DNA of 60,000 nucleotides from Liolophura sinensis (Eukaryota; Mollusca; Polyplacophora; Chitonida; Chitonidae), in assembly GCF_032854445.1 (NCBI RefSeq), contig NC_088300.1:19265608-19325607 (forward strand), given 5' to 3'. Below are positions 28,101 through 43,100 of the stretch, piece by piece. A program made the translations under genes and the position numbers. The first letter of the stretch is position 1. Each line of letters begins with the position of its first letter. Under the pieces are notes generated by a model that was given only the letters and a program-made list of their open reading frames with translations, did not search any database and had not been told where the DNA came from.

Positions 28101-31100
28101 TCTCCATTGCATTCACTATAAGTCACTGCCAATGAGGACACGATCGCCAAGGCAGAATTTCATAGACGCACATATTTAACGTAGTATGTGCATGCTGGCG
28201 ATAGGTTAAAGCATAACCTGTTGAGTGAAAATTAGCACCAAGCTCCTGTATAACTTGAGATCTTGTAAAATTTTTATTAAAAAAAGTGATGGCCATCTGA
28301 AATGCGAAGTCACTTGTATGTACTCAAATGATAATGAATATCTAAACATTTTAGTAAAGGTATTAAGAAGGCTCTACATATCTTCTTACACAAGAACTTG
28401 ATGAAAAGGAAAAGCAATAATTTAAGGGTTAACCATGTTTCATTTTAGTATGTTACACTAACTTCTAAATGTCACTCACAGAAGGTTTTGATCATTTAGA
28501 TGCTAATTTCTCAATGTAACACAAAGTGAAGACGAGAACTCACATCCTTGGGGCATCTCCACCTCTCTGATACTGCTCAGCAGAAAGCCCTTGGTGTTAG
28601 AGGCATTCACCTGTACAGAGTACCTGGAGTATGGGATCAAATCCTCAATCAGCACCGGGGAGTTTACTGTTGTGTTTCGGTACAGGCTCTGTCTCTCCTC
28701 TGACACATTGTAGTTCCAGTTCACTGCAAAGGATAATACTGATGAAGTTCATGAGTATTCTGATATATACATCGTGTGTCATATCACACTTGTTACTGAA
28801 ATCAACGAGTTATTATGCACAAATAACCTCCATTATTTAGCACTGAACATGTGCTATGCCAAATGTTATTGTTTATAATTGTTTCTTGTTTTCTTTGGGG
28901 TTTAAATGCCTTTCAATCTCAGTTTAATCACACCTTAAGTCTTTGTAGTAGTTAAGTACTTGGCTCATAACTTCCACTCAGCACCAAACCAGGAAAAAAG
29001 CAAGATTGGGTTTCAATTTAAAGCCTCTGGTTTTCCACACTGGTTTTCAACTTCAGATCATTGATGATGAATTTTGATCTGAATGATGCTACTGTAATTT
29101 ACACAACATAATTCGCAAATATGCATATTTTTTTGGATCTGATTTCAATTAACAATGCATTTGTTTTTAACATCAGATCAGTGAAGTATACAACTCAATT
29201 TTTCAACATTAACATAAAGCATACAAAAATTTTGGTTTGCTGAAAGGCATGACTTGTTTCATCCATGTACATGTGCATACCTGCATCAACGTAGAATGGC
29301 CCAGAGAAGTAAACATCATAGTACAGCAACCCATTTGGAGTGTCGGGGGGAGACCACTGGAGCTCGACTGACCTCGCATCTTTCACATCTAGAGCCACGA
29401 TGTTGACAAATCCCCTTGGGGCATCCTCCTGGGTGCGCGCCTCTACCTCCCTGCTCATGCCACACCCCTTTACAGTGCAGGCACTCACACGGAAGGCATG
29501 CACGCTGTACGGCAACAGGTTGTCAATGGTGTACGTACGACGGTTAGGTGTGTGAAACACACTCAGGCCATTGTGGAACAGTTCGTAACTCACTATCACA
29601 CCTGAGCAAACATAAAGAGAATTCATAAAATCAATGACAGAGAAAAGCAACAATAGTGACTAGAAAAAAAAGACAGGATTTTTAATTGATTTTTTAATTT
29701 TTTCACTCAATAAATAAGTTTACAGTATAAAAAGAAAATTATATTTGTTGATCAAGATTTCTAAAATCTCCTCCTCTTTAAATAGAATGACTTTAGGAAA
29801 TTTATGTTGTGATGCATTGGTATATAAGTGTAAAAACAAACGATAATCAACAGGTACAAGTTTTGCCTATGCAAATCCATTGTAAAGCGAGTTACTTACC
29901 ATTCGGGAGCTGGGGGAGGCCCCAGGTGACAACAAGGCGGGTGGGGCCAGGGGAGGTAACCACAGGGTCAGGGACCCCCTCAGGAGCACTCTCCTCAGTG
30001 GTGACATTGCTAGGGGCACTCAATCTACAGCCTCCACCCGTACATGCCTGAAACAATGCAGAAATGTTTACAGACCGTGTGACAACTTCACTTCTAACTT
30101 CAAAACATACAATATGAAATGAACCTTTCTTATATATAGTTAAAATGAATTGGAAAAATTAAGCTTTGTCACAATCTCATATTTAAAGAGCTCAAAAGGA
30201 CTTCTGTCTGTCTGATTACAAAACCTGCTATTACTTACTGCAGCCCTGATGAAGTAGGTCGTGCCTGCATTGAGATTGGGGATGACATAGGTGAGGAAGC
30301 GGTCAGTGTTGTTGTAGACCAGCTCCCCGACTGTAGACTGGTTCACTGACAAATAGAGCTGGTATCTCTCCAGCACGCCGTTGACCTGATCAGGGGCAGA
30401 CCACTGCGCCTCAACCTGAGATGTTCCTACAGCAAAAAAAAAAAATATGAAAAGTATTTTCATCAATATTCTTAAACAAACTAATACATAATACACAAGT
30501 AGTGTATTTCATCAGGATGATGGTGTAGTAAAATGCTGAAATATTGAGTCAAAATGAAGCTTTCTTTTTTCGGAATTAAACTACTTGTTTATTACCTGAA
30601 ACATATCAGTGGATCTTCCAGATTTCAAAGTTAACTAATACATTCCATGACATGGTCATACATTTAAAGTTAGTTGATATGAACAGGTTGCAATAAGAAG
30701 CAATGTTTTCACAACATTGATATACCAGAAGATACAAAACATAATGAAAAGGTCAAAAAAGGCAAAATATGTACGTAGTTTATTAAACTCTTCTTACATC
30801 TTCCTAGTCACAAACGACAAATCACTGTTACCAATCAAAACATTATACCAGCCACTCAGAAAACAGGTTATGTTTTTGCCATCGCCATTGTGTTTGTCAC
30901 TCCAAACAATCATCAGAAGACTTACCTAAAGACTGAAGGATTGGTGGTTGCATGAATGACGGGGGGAGTTGAGCAGTTGTTAGATCAGCCGATGGCCCTG
31001 AGGCACACCCTTGTTTAGTGCAAGCTTGTACATAGAATACATAACCTGTGTATACCTGTTGATACACAAGACAGAGACATCATCAGAATGTATATATCTA

Positions 31101-34100
31101 AAACAATACTCCTACATATTTGTAATAAAACACACATACCATTACCTGAGGGTACCAAAAATTGACCCCAGATATCAGTCAAGCTATACAAAAGTACTAT
31201 AAGAACTGTATTTATTTATTTGATTGGTGTTTTACGCCGCACTCAAGATTATTTCAATTACACAATGGCAGACAACATTATGGTGGTAGGAAAGTGAACA
31301 GAGCCCTGGGAAAACTCACAACCATCACTATAAGAATGATATATATTCTCATACTAATGTCACACCGCAATGTAGCCCTTGATTTAGACTTTGTCCTCAG
31401 CTTTTCAATTCTACTCTGAGTTCCTTAAAACTTTTCCAGTAATTCTACAAAGTATATGCATGCAAGAATAATCAGGAACCTATATAACAAAATTTAAGAC
31501 ATATTATACACATAATATTCTCAAAAAAATGAATATTAGTACTGACAACAAAATATTCAGAACACCACAGTAAATGTTAATACTGAAAACATGTTATTTC
31601 TTTGATAGAGGGTCTCTGTGGCTGAGCACGCCAGCATGGCACAATGACCCAGTTGTCTTCCACCGTACATGAGAAGGTCTGCCAGAAGCCTGCAGATGGT
31701 TGTGGGTTGTGGGTTTATCCACGCTCTGCTGGGTTTCATCCAACCATACTAATGGCCACCATTGCATAAGTGAAATACATGTATTCTTGAGTATGGCGTA
31801 AAACACCAATCAAATAAACAAGTAAATATATACTTATTTGAATGCCATAATCCATTATATTTTCCTTTCATTTATAAGTATAAAGATTAGGTTTTTAACC
31901 ACAGGAGTCCTGGTGAAAAAAGCAAGACCTTTCATCACACACCTGAGAAACCCATCTGTCAAAGATCTTACCTGTAGGTCTGTGACATTAAACGAGGTCT
32001 GACCCCCATTGCACACCTCTGCAGAGTTCATCAACAACAGTATGTACTAGCAATGTCAACTGACAGAGATCTTACCTGTAGGCCTGTGACATTAAACGAG
32101 GTCTGACCCCCATTGTACACCTCTGCAGAGTTCATCAACAACAGTACGTACTAGCAATGCCATGTGACAGAGATCTTACCTGTAGGCCTGTGACATTAAA
32201 CAAGGTCTCATCCCCACAGTACACCTCTGCAGAGTTCATCAACAACAGTATGTACTAGCAATGCCATGTGACAGAGATCTTACCTGTAGGTCTGTGACAT
32301 TAAACAAGGTCTCATCCCCACAGTACACCTCTGCAGAGTTCATCAACAACAGTATGTACTAGCAATGCCATCTGACAGAGATCTTACCTGTAGGCCTGTG
32401 ACATTAAACGAGGTCTGACCCCCACAGTACACCTCTGCAGAGTTCATCAACAACAGTATGTACTAGCAATGCCATCTGACAGAGATCTTACCTGTAGGCC
32501 TGTGACATTAAACGAGGTTTGACCCCCATTGTACACCTCTGCAGAGTTCATGAACAGGATATAACCTGTAATCACACCATTAGGACGTCCAGGAGGGGCC
32601 CAATGCACGACCAGGTGGGTGGGACCAGCTTCTGCTGTTGGGGCAGGGATATCCTCAGGGGCTGTGAAAAGACATACAGGGATTTGTATAAGTGGTCAAA
32701 ATATGACTGGGTACAGAAAAATCCAACATAAAACAAAGCACTGATTACCTTCTCATTTATGTTTTGTGGTTAAATTTTTTTCTTTATCTTATTTTATTTA
32801 TGCATATTTTTTGAGTAATGAATATCAGCATCACACCTGAGATTCATCAAATCTACAATCAAGAATCAGCAATATGTCTTCTATTTATCAGACTGCTGCA
32901 TTGTCCATTATCTTATAACTGACCTTCTTCCCTGGTGACTACTGTAGCCCCATCCTCACTCTCTGTACAGCCTCCTGAGGTACAAGCCACCAGCTTCACC
33001 GTGTAACTTGTGAATGGAATCACATCAACTATCGTTCCTGGAAAAACAGGTAATAAAGTAAAACAGATGATCAAATAAAATATGTGATACTAACGAAAAG
33101 ATCACTTGAACCAGTAATATATTTGTCTGGTGTTTGAATACTGTACTCAAGAATAGTTTGCTTGTGAAAGTGGCTAGGTTGTGGAGGGTGGGAAAAATCT
33201 GGGGCCAATTCCATGATTCAATGATTGGCTGAATTAAAATTTAAAACCTTATCATAATGGTTAATTCTTAAAGTTGAAAGCTGAAATTTGCCTCATTTAA
33301 TTTTCTTAATGTAACACTGATGAGGTATGTATGGGTGTCTGCTTGGGATTTATTGTCATACTTAACAATTTTTCAGTCATATGATGACAAGGGGTCATTA
33401 GGTGTGTGTGTACATATTGTGTCTTTCTGTGGCAGGGAGAGTCCATACCGCCAAAGTGCTGCCGCCACTGAAATATCATGCTTAAGACACCAGACATGAC
33501 ACCCCACCCAGTCACGTTATACAGACACTGGGCCAACCAGTCATGTTTCCTAGCTATAACCCCTCAGTGCTGAGCGCCAGGCGAGGCAGCAGCAAATACT
33601 ATATTTAAAGTCTGGTGTGGTCAGAATTTTACTTATAGGGATTGAAAGTAACCTATAAAATTACATTTCAATTTTTTGCTTTTGTTAAAAATGGCATTGT
33701 GGAATCAGTCCCTGAGGTTAAATGCTAGACTAGGTGCCTGGAAAACCTGTTGATGTACATCTGTATTTAAGTCATAGTTTATTAGAGTTAGATTCAGATA
33801 AACATCATGTTAAAATAAACCACACCAATACAGACTGCGATTAAAACCCAAAATTTTGGGTTTGTGGATGTGTACCAGTGTGGATATTTCTTCTTTGAAT
33901 CAATCAGTAACCCTTCTCACAACAGAGATCACCCATGTGTCACAATCATGCAGTACCTGTGCGGGCACTAGTGTCAGTGATGTTCGCCTCTATCACCCCT
34001 TCCCCAGGGGACTGGTTGTTGTACGCTCTCAGAGCCAACCTTGTTAACAATCCTGGGCTACTGGTCGGGTTAGGCCAGAATGCCAGGATGACATGACCTT

Positions 34101-37100
34101 GAGGAGAAGTGGCACTGCTTGGGGCATTGACCCTCTCCGGGGCTGAAATGAGATGGAGTCAGGTGGTGGATTACTGATGATATTCCAACACCATAAAAAA
34201 AATGGAATGTGTCTTGTAATCATCATATAATAGTTTTTTTTATTGAGAAATGCAAGGGCTTGGCCAAGACTAAATGTAGGTCAGAGATTAAACAAGATAA
34301 TATCACTTGAAAGAAATCCTATGAACAGCCTATTACCTGCTTCTCTGGTTTTCCCGTTCCTCCACGGACTGCTGCCTGAACCAGCACTGTTTTCTGCTAT
34401 CACTCTGTACAGGTATTCTGCAAACAAACACAATAAAACATTAGTACATCGGTAAAATGCAAACAGCCATCATCACACACATACATGTAAATCCCAAAGC
34501 AAAATGTAAAGAGCCATCATCATGCCCATCAATTTATCAGAAAAATGCAAACAACCATCATCATGCCCATCAATTTATCAGAAAAATGCAAACAGACCTA
34601 TCAACACACAAAAATTGAACACATCAGTAAAATGCAAAAAGACCTATCAACACACAAAAATTCAACACATCAGTAAAAGGTAAACAGACCTATCAACACA
34701 CAAAAAATCAACACATCAGTAAAATGCAAACAGACCTATCAACACACAAAAATTCAACACATCAGTAAAATGCAAACAGACCTATCAACACACAGAAATT
34801 CAACACATCAGCAAACTGCAAACAGACCTATCAACACATACAATCAATACACTAGCAAGATATTATAAACAATGCTTTACCACACTTAAATACAGAGGCA
34901 AAGTATAATCATGAATTTTCACAACTTCCAAATACACATCTTAAATTTGTCAAAAGGTCACATATGTGACATTTCAATATTTACGTATCCTGAAGATGAC
35001 AAATAAAATTTTGTCGAAATACTGAAACAGCAAATATGCAACTTTTTGGGGACAGTCAAGTGAAATGTGTGCCTTGAGTTACATTTTGCTAGATTATATA
35101 GTGCCTGAAACTGTGTAAGGTTGGTAAGTTGAGGATCACTGTCCATACATGTAGTTCTCGTCATATCTTACCTGTGTAGGGCTGAAGGCCACTGTCCACG
35201 GTTCTGTTGTAACTCCCACGATAAATCTCCTGCTCAAGGCTCGTCTGACAGGAGACAGCAGGGGTGTGGTACTGAGGACAGCCATCAAGGTTCACATTCA
35301 ACAACTCTTCCACCTTCTCAACAATGTCTGTGAACATCTCACCATTCACTGACACATCGGATAAACATCCACCATAGCCTGCAAGACAGAAGAAGAAATA
35401 CAACAAACATAAAAATAGATCAAATCTTGCAATAAGAGGAGAAGGAACATGGTAAATAATAGAAATTATACCAATGCAAAATAAAAAAATCATGTACATA
35501 AGAATATAGATATTATGCAAAACAGAAATATAAATATTTTACAGAAAACTACCATGGACTACATAAATATCCTGTGATCTTTAAAAACTGATAAAAATCC
35601 TGTTAAGAAGAAAATATTTCCAAAGCATGACAAATGATTGTTGTACCTGCTGCTGCTTGTATTCCATTATCACGTAGGAAGAGTTCGGCTTCACTCCCTT
35701 TGGGAATCCCCCCTAAATAGAATGGTGACACTGTGATGAGCTCCATGGCAACTGCCGGGTTGCCAGCTAACTCTGACCTCTGATCCCTCACGGTGACGTT
35801 GACCCGCTCACCTTCCTTACTAAAGGTCACACGTCGCCACTGACCGTCACAGAAGTTTGTAGTGGGTGTCCCGGGATACGTCACATTTTGTCGCTTCTGG
35901 CCGTCACCAACTTCCATGTAGAGCGACCCGTTCCTGATCTCAGCCAGCACAAAAATTCCCCGTCCCCCATGAGAGAAGAAAAGTATGCCGTTGTTTAACT
36001 CCGTGCGGAATGTCACAGATATGGAAAATGTATCCCCTCCATCAAATGTGTTGGCTGATAAAACAGCAAAACCTGAAAGTGTTGATGAGAAGTTTCTAAT
36101 TAGAAATCTGCAATAATAATTCACAGGTTAGAAAAATCTGAACACCCACCTTCAAGTACAGTTTTTATTCTATCTGCTGGAGGATTTCGATTTTGATCGA
36201 AATACTGGATACTGACCAGTAAAATTAAATCTCCGTCTCATATGACTTAACTAAAATAGTGTGGCCATATCATGTAGCTAACCAATGACTAAGACATTTG
36301 AAGATAATCTGTTAACATTTGCCCACATCTGATTGGTGATTTACATCACATTCAAGAATATTTCACTTATACAATGGCAGCCGGCAATATAGTAGGAGCT
36401 AGACACAACATAAAACTAAGCTCAGGCCTATAAACATCTATCAATATAATACAGCTATGGGCAGACATAATGTGAAGACAAACCCCTGACCTCTGCCCAT
36501 ATAATGCATTCCCTGTTCCAGGTTCATGGGACAGCCCTCCCAGTTGGGGAATGCCTGCTCATTGACCTCTGCTCTCTGCCAGTCCAAGTCTTCCCACAAT
36601 TCTTCAGGGGAGACCTGTTGAAGGATCTTCATGTCACGGATACAGCCACGGAAACCACGGTCCACCAGCTAAAACAAATCGACAAGGGTCAGCTAAACGA
36701 TTGGTTTGCTTCGTTGGCCTATTGCAAGGTCTGATTAATGGGAAGAGTAAAATTGTGCGAGCTTTAGTGACAGCATCCTGCACGTTAGCCACTCACTAAA
36801 GTTCCTGACCAATTTCCAAGCATAAAGTTACAACCATCTGCATGCTCGCTGCAAAGGTATGAATAAGGTTGTCCAAAGGTAGAAAATTTTGGGCTACATG
36901 TGTATCAATGCTTAGCTTCAGTTTTTATTGACACACGCCCCAAAAAATATTGAGCTATGCCACACCATACCTGTACATGAAGATAACACCTGGGCTCGAC
37001 TTCAGTGTTCTGCTTAAGCATCATCATTACCATAGGTAAGTAGTATTTGATTATCAGATGAAAATTACATGAAATCATAAGTGATTTACTGTATATCTGG

Positions 37101-40100
37101 AAATGATATATCATTTAATCTTTTCTTCAAATGCCATACTGAAAAGTATCTTGGGAAGGTAACCCACATGTTAAGTACTAGTGTTGCATTGTTTGGTTGT
37201 TATATCATTGTAATATTGACTACAGTTATATCTTACAGCAGCACGTCTTTCCTGGGCTCCAAAGTCTCGTCTCTGCTGAAAGTTGGGGTCCAGACCCCCA
37301 ATATAGACCCCTGTGTTGGTACCGATCACATTTCCCTGGTCACAACGAATTGTTGCTTGGCCTAATAAAAATCAGACAAATATCATGATAAACACACATA
37401 TTTATAAAACACAATAAATACATGAGAGATACTAGTAATACAAATTTTTTCTTAGTTCAACACATTCATACTTTTCTTTTCCTAATTTTGATAGCTAAAT
37501 GTACAGCATAAGAAGTAAAAAAACATTTTTACTCAGACAATTCATGTTATATTGTAAAAACTTCAAAAATTAAAAGTTTTAAAGTTTTAAAATAAATGAC
37601 AGTGGAAGCCATGGAAGACTAAATAACTACATGCTCTAAGCAGTTAAGCTATTATAAGCAGGCAAGAAATTGATGGCCAAAAAGGAAGAACATCATGAAG
37701 GATTGTCTGACAAAATTATTGTCTTTAACCAAACCTGAGAAGGTGTTATCAATCAGTATAGATCCTGACTTCTCATTACGACGGGCAATCAAGTGGTGCC
37801 ATTTCCCATCATTATAAGGCAGACCTTCATCATTGGTGGGCTGAGCAATAGCAGGGCATCCTACAGGAGGGGTAGAGTTAGAGTAAGCAGGGACAGGGTT
37901 GCATGGGTTGGGGTAGGGTAACCAGATAACCAAAGTCAGGGTAATGTGCAACAGGCCACCATTTACAAGTAAATATCACTAAAATCAGTTTTAAATTTTT
38001 TGCAGAAAATAAAAAGTTTGTCAAAAGTCACAAGAGAATTCCAGCACATGCAAATGATGGGTGGTAAATCTCTATGACAGAGACCAGCATGTACAAGCAC
38101 AACAAATGCCATTATGGAAGATTACATTTTCTAATTTTCCACCGTGAGGTTTACTGGTCTTTGTCTTGGATTAAAATTAACTTTATGTCATGCAAAAGAA
38201 AAGCAGATACTGAATGCAAATGTAGATCTGACCAACAATGTAATGCCATCATGCAGTAGAAAGTAGACACTGTATACAAACGTAGTTCTTATCTAATATT
38301 ATGTGCCATAAAATGTAGGTCTGACGAATTAGAGAAAAACCAATGGTACAAGAGAAAACATTCTTTGCAAGGGCCCAATGTGCAAAGGTGTACCTAGCTT
38401 AATAAGCAGCATGCATTTACATGCTTGATTGGTGATTTATGCGCTTTTAAGAGTATTTACACTGCCAGCCTATCTCAGCTATATGAAATTAGATTTTATC
38501 AATTCGTGCACAAAACACAGTTTCATGTACTGACAGCAGTTTATTTACTTAATGGCATGAGAAAAGTGTTGAACTTCCTTTGAATTCCAAACATCAAAAT
38601 GCTATTGAATGATCATATACAGTTGATTTGTTTCCTCTGCACTACATTTGCATACAGGTTATAGTAATAAAACAAGCTGATACAAAAAACATTGTAATGC
38701 TCCCAACCTATTTGGCTAATAATGAAGCACTGATAACAGACAAGCCAAGGGCAAATAACTCTAGCAGGCAGGACGATAGAGACTGGGATGGGATCTTCAA
38801 CTGGTCAGTGAGCTATAACCCATTCCACCAGCAATTCTCAAACCTGAGAGAGTATTGTCAAGGAGTAGTCTCCCCTGAGAGCCAATGCGTGTGGCGACCA
38901 GCTTGTGCCACACTCCATCATCAAAAGTAACATTGTCAGCTGACTCCGTAAGTTCAACTACTTGGAGGCATGCTACAGACATGAAACAACAGTTATGGTA
39001 CAATTCGTTTGTTAAGATAAATCAATTCATTATAAGGGTATACATGTATCTTATAATGATAATGGGCCATAATTTGATATTCCATGAATGTTAATGTATA
39101 TACATACATGTATCTTATAATGATAATGGGCCATAATTTGATATTCCATGAATGTTAATGTATATACATACATGTATCTTATAATGATAATGGGCCATAA
39201 TTTGATATTCGATGAATGTTAATGTATATACATACTTGTGCATTCATGTGTTTTTTTTTCTAAATGATCTTTTTCCATTGTTGTTCAACACCAGAATTTT
39301 TCCCCTATAAAGTATTGGGCAGTGTTGTATGTATGGAGCAAAACCAACATGCCTTGAGTAAACCATCAGCATTATTATACCGGCAAAATGTTTCACATGT
39401 AACTTACATCATGAAATAGTGGTGGAAGGCAAGTAGTGACCTGAAATGTGAGAAATGTTAGACAAAAAGATGTAACTAACACTAACCTTGAGGATCAAAG
39501 ACAAAGCGAGGTCGTCCAGCCACAAACTGTATGAGAATGAACTCTTCCTGTTGACCATCAGATGCCGCAAAAAACAGCAGACCTTTCTTCGCAAATGTAC
39601 GGAAGGAGAACTGGATACCTAAAATATAAAAATACATGTACATGTATCAGAATTAGAAAAAAAAATGAACACACTTTTGACCATTAAGACCCCACAAACA
39701 TTCCTGCGGCCAGTTTCATGAAGTTTAATGAGCTAAGTATGTCCTTAACTACTACAACAACGTATGCTGTAGAGATATGAACTGTTCTTAGCTAAGGGCT
39801 ACTTAACACTAAGTATGTTTCATGAAACTGACCCCAGCACTACAAGTCTTATAATTATGAGTCACACCTTCCTCACTGAGCCTAGTGATGCTCTTGACAC
39901 AGGAAAGAAACTTCTTCCATGAATTATGCCAAAACCATTGTCTGCTTTAAGTTTGTTTGTCCAAGTCATTTCAGTATCTTCTAGTAACCATAAAGACAGA
40001 ACATTTTTGCTACATTTTTTAATGTCACAGTTAACCAGTAGGGATTGCAAAATGCAAAAAAGAAATTAAGCTTGTGTGTTATGAAAGTCCTTAAGTGCAA

Positions 40101-43100
40101 GCAAACTTCGTCATTTTTTACCAATTATTTCTCTTTTCCTATGACAAATTGTAGTATTTAAAGTACATGTATCTTGATATTGTGTCATTTCAAGCTGGCA
40201 CCTAAGCTAACATAAAGTCCTGCTCACTAGTGTCTATCACCATTATCATGTTGCGCTTAGCTTTCATACTTTCCACATTTTCCAAACTACTTACCTGTGA
40301 ACCCAACATTCTGGGGAATGGTATCAGGAGGGAACCTGTAGAAGCCTTCTCCAGGAAAGCGTGTACCCCGTGCCACCTGTGAAGGGTAGTTCAGGGCTGT
40401 TGATGTCCTCTCTACCCTATACACTGGGGCAGGTCCATTTACAAACTCAGGGGGGAGCCAAGTGATCTCTATAGCTGAAGAGTTCAACCCTTCAACACTA
40501 GGCTTGCCCAACCCTTCTGGGGCTGAATACAAAAACAGGAATATAACAGACAATGTCAATTTTTCTACCTGATGTATCAAATTTTGAATGATACTGGAAC
40601 TTCAAGAAAAAGAACACTCTTTTCACCTTGAAACATTTCGAAAAAACAAAACCGGCAAACACTGATTTATTTACATTCTAAAGTTTGGCCTGTAAAAAAG
40701 CACTTTCAGAAACACATAAATGCCTTCAAATGATGCCTTCTTGTAACACTTAAAAAGAAATATAAGAATAACACTTCTGATAAGAAATTAATTATACTTC
40801 ATAAAAAACTCTCAAGTGGTTCTGTAAGGTGATTGAATCAATTCCAATCAAGCAAAGTATGTCACCTACAAAAAGGTAAACTTCAAGCACAATACAGTTG
40901 GTAAATTGTCAATCCAAAATAATGTGCCACTAACGATTTTACAAAGATGTATGAAGCAAATATCTCACCAGCAGCCAGTGTTCTGCCCGCCTCATCGACA
41001 CTCCTTACACAGCCGATAGAGTTACAAGCCTGCACGTAGAACCGATAAACTGTGTACGGTCTCAGATCAGCCACAACAAAGTGGTGTACATCCCCACTAA
41101 ACTGTCTGACCAGCTGAAGCACAACAGAGAGACAACAGTAGCTGTATCAGTAACGTCTATCGTGTTCACTCTAACAAACATCAACCACAGTTTTGGACTG
41201 TCATGGCAGAAAGCATGACATAAAACCCCATGCATGCATTCATTCATTCATTCAGTCATGGCAGAGTAAATAAGAGGCAATGTTGTCATGAGTTTTTCTT
41301 CGTAAACAAAATACACAGAATTGTTCTATTTAAAGCTATACTATAAAAATGGACATAACTAAATTTCAAAGCAATGTTTTCAATAATCATCAGCTGTGGA
41401 GGTGACAAAACTTCATAGGTACTAAAACACAAAAATGAAGTACATATTAGATGGAAGACTATTGAACATTGTCCAGGAAAATGGTTTGATTTTTTACTGT
41501 TAGAATATTAGAAACTGCAACCCTAAGTGAAGCAGATCTTGTAATATACTAGAAAAATTCAGGCATGAACAACACCATAACATAATATGATTTATAATAT
41601 GAGATTCTCTAGTACTGCACTATCAAGCTTTATGCTGAATAAAAAAATGACTTCAAGGGCTGATTTTTGAGTGTTTATACATACAAAGTTTTATAACATG
41701 CAACACCACAGAGTACCTTAAAATTGAAGCTTTTTTTTTTCTTGCTCTACAGTTTGTTTAGACATATACCAAATAACTACACATATGGGTTAACTGAAGC
41801 CTTTCATCTTTCCTTAAAGTACATTTTGTAAGAGCCTGTTGTAACTCACCTGCCAGGTAAAGGGTGGTGAGAAGGGGTTGGTGAGTGGATCTGTAGCCTT
41901 GTACTGGTACAGCCCGTATGACACAATAACTCCCCGAGCATCGTCATCTGCCGGAGATGCCCATGTCAGGTTCAGCCGCTGACTGGACAATGGTATGATA
42001 ACTGGTGCTGGAGTGGACAGTGGAGCTAAAGGCAGAGACAAAGATTTCATTAACAACTTGTCAACAATGGTGTTTGATAGTTGGCATTATAGTTGACAAA
42101 ATAATGGTACAAAACGGATTTGTTTCAATAAAGTAAGGGAAAACCATGTAAATATATATCTTTTCCAAACTCTACATAGAACTAATAAAACCACGACTCA
42201 AATGAAACAGCCCATTTTTCATAGATAATACGGTTTTGTTCATTGCAGAACCAGTAAAACAATTAAATCAACTAAATATTTCGTGGAAACACACTTGCAT
42301 GTACCATCAACATCACCAACAAGTTGTTCAGCGGAAAACTGATATAATGATATACAAAATCCAGAAACTTACAATGCGTGATCTGCCAATCAAAAAGGTA
42401 TAGGCTGAACAAAACAGGCTGTTCCATTTTCATTCAGCAAATCCGATGATGTATTGTATGTATGACACTGTATAAACTCACCAGCTTCCAGGGTGCGTCC
42501 GGTGGCCCAGGGGCTGGACGTTTTCCCTGCATCATTCTGAGAAAGCACCTGGAACTCGTATGCTGTGTAAGGGTCCAGGCCAGTCACAGAGTAGTTAGTC
42601 TGTGGGGGTGGGAGGGCATTTTCCTCAGGCTCCTGGGTGGGACGGGGATTATACTGACCACTGGGGTAGAAGATGCGTGTAGCCTCTAAGGGAGGGGCTC
42701 CAGGGGCAGCAGCCTTTCTCATCCACAACTCATAGAAACTGATGATACCTGGTTACAGTAGAAAATGATACCTAACATGAAATCAGCTAGGTATATCCCA
42801 TCAAAAATGTCAGGCAAATGCCAATCAACTTCTTTAGTACTTTTAACTGATGTTCAAGAAATCCTTAATTTGAGATTCAAAAAAGTTTTGCTATGAATAT
42901 ATTGTATATCATACAACAATACGGTATGAAAATATTACACCTCTAATATAACTGATAATGGGGAACCAAAATTCTTCAAATGTATCCATCAGTTTCTCTA
43001 ATAACTGATCAAGGGAATATTCACCTGATAAAATGACAGACAATAATTTATTACTCTTTCCTGTCATCTGTTTGCAGAAGTAAAAATAAAATCAGATCTC

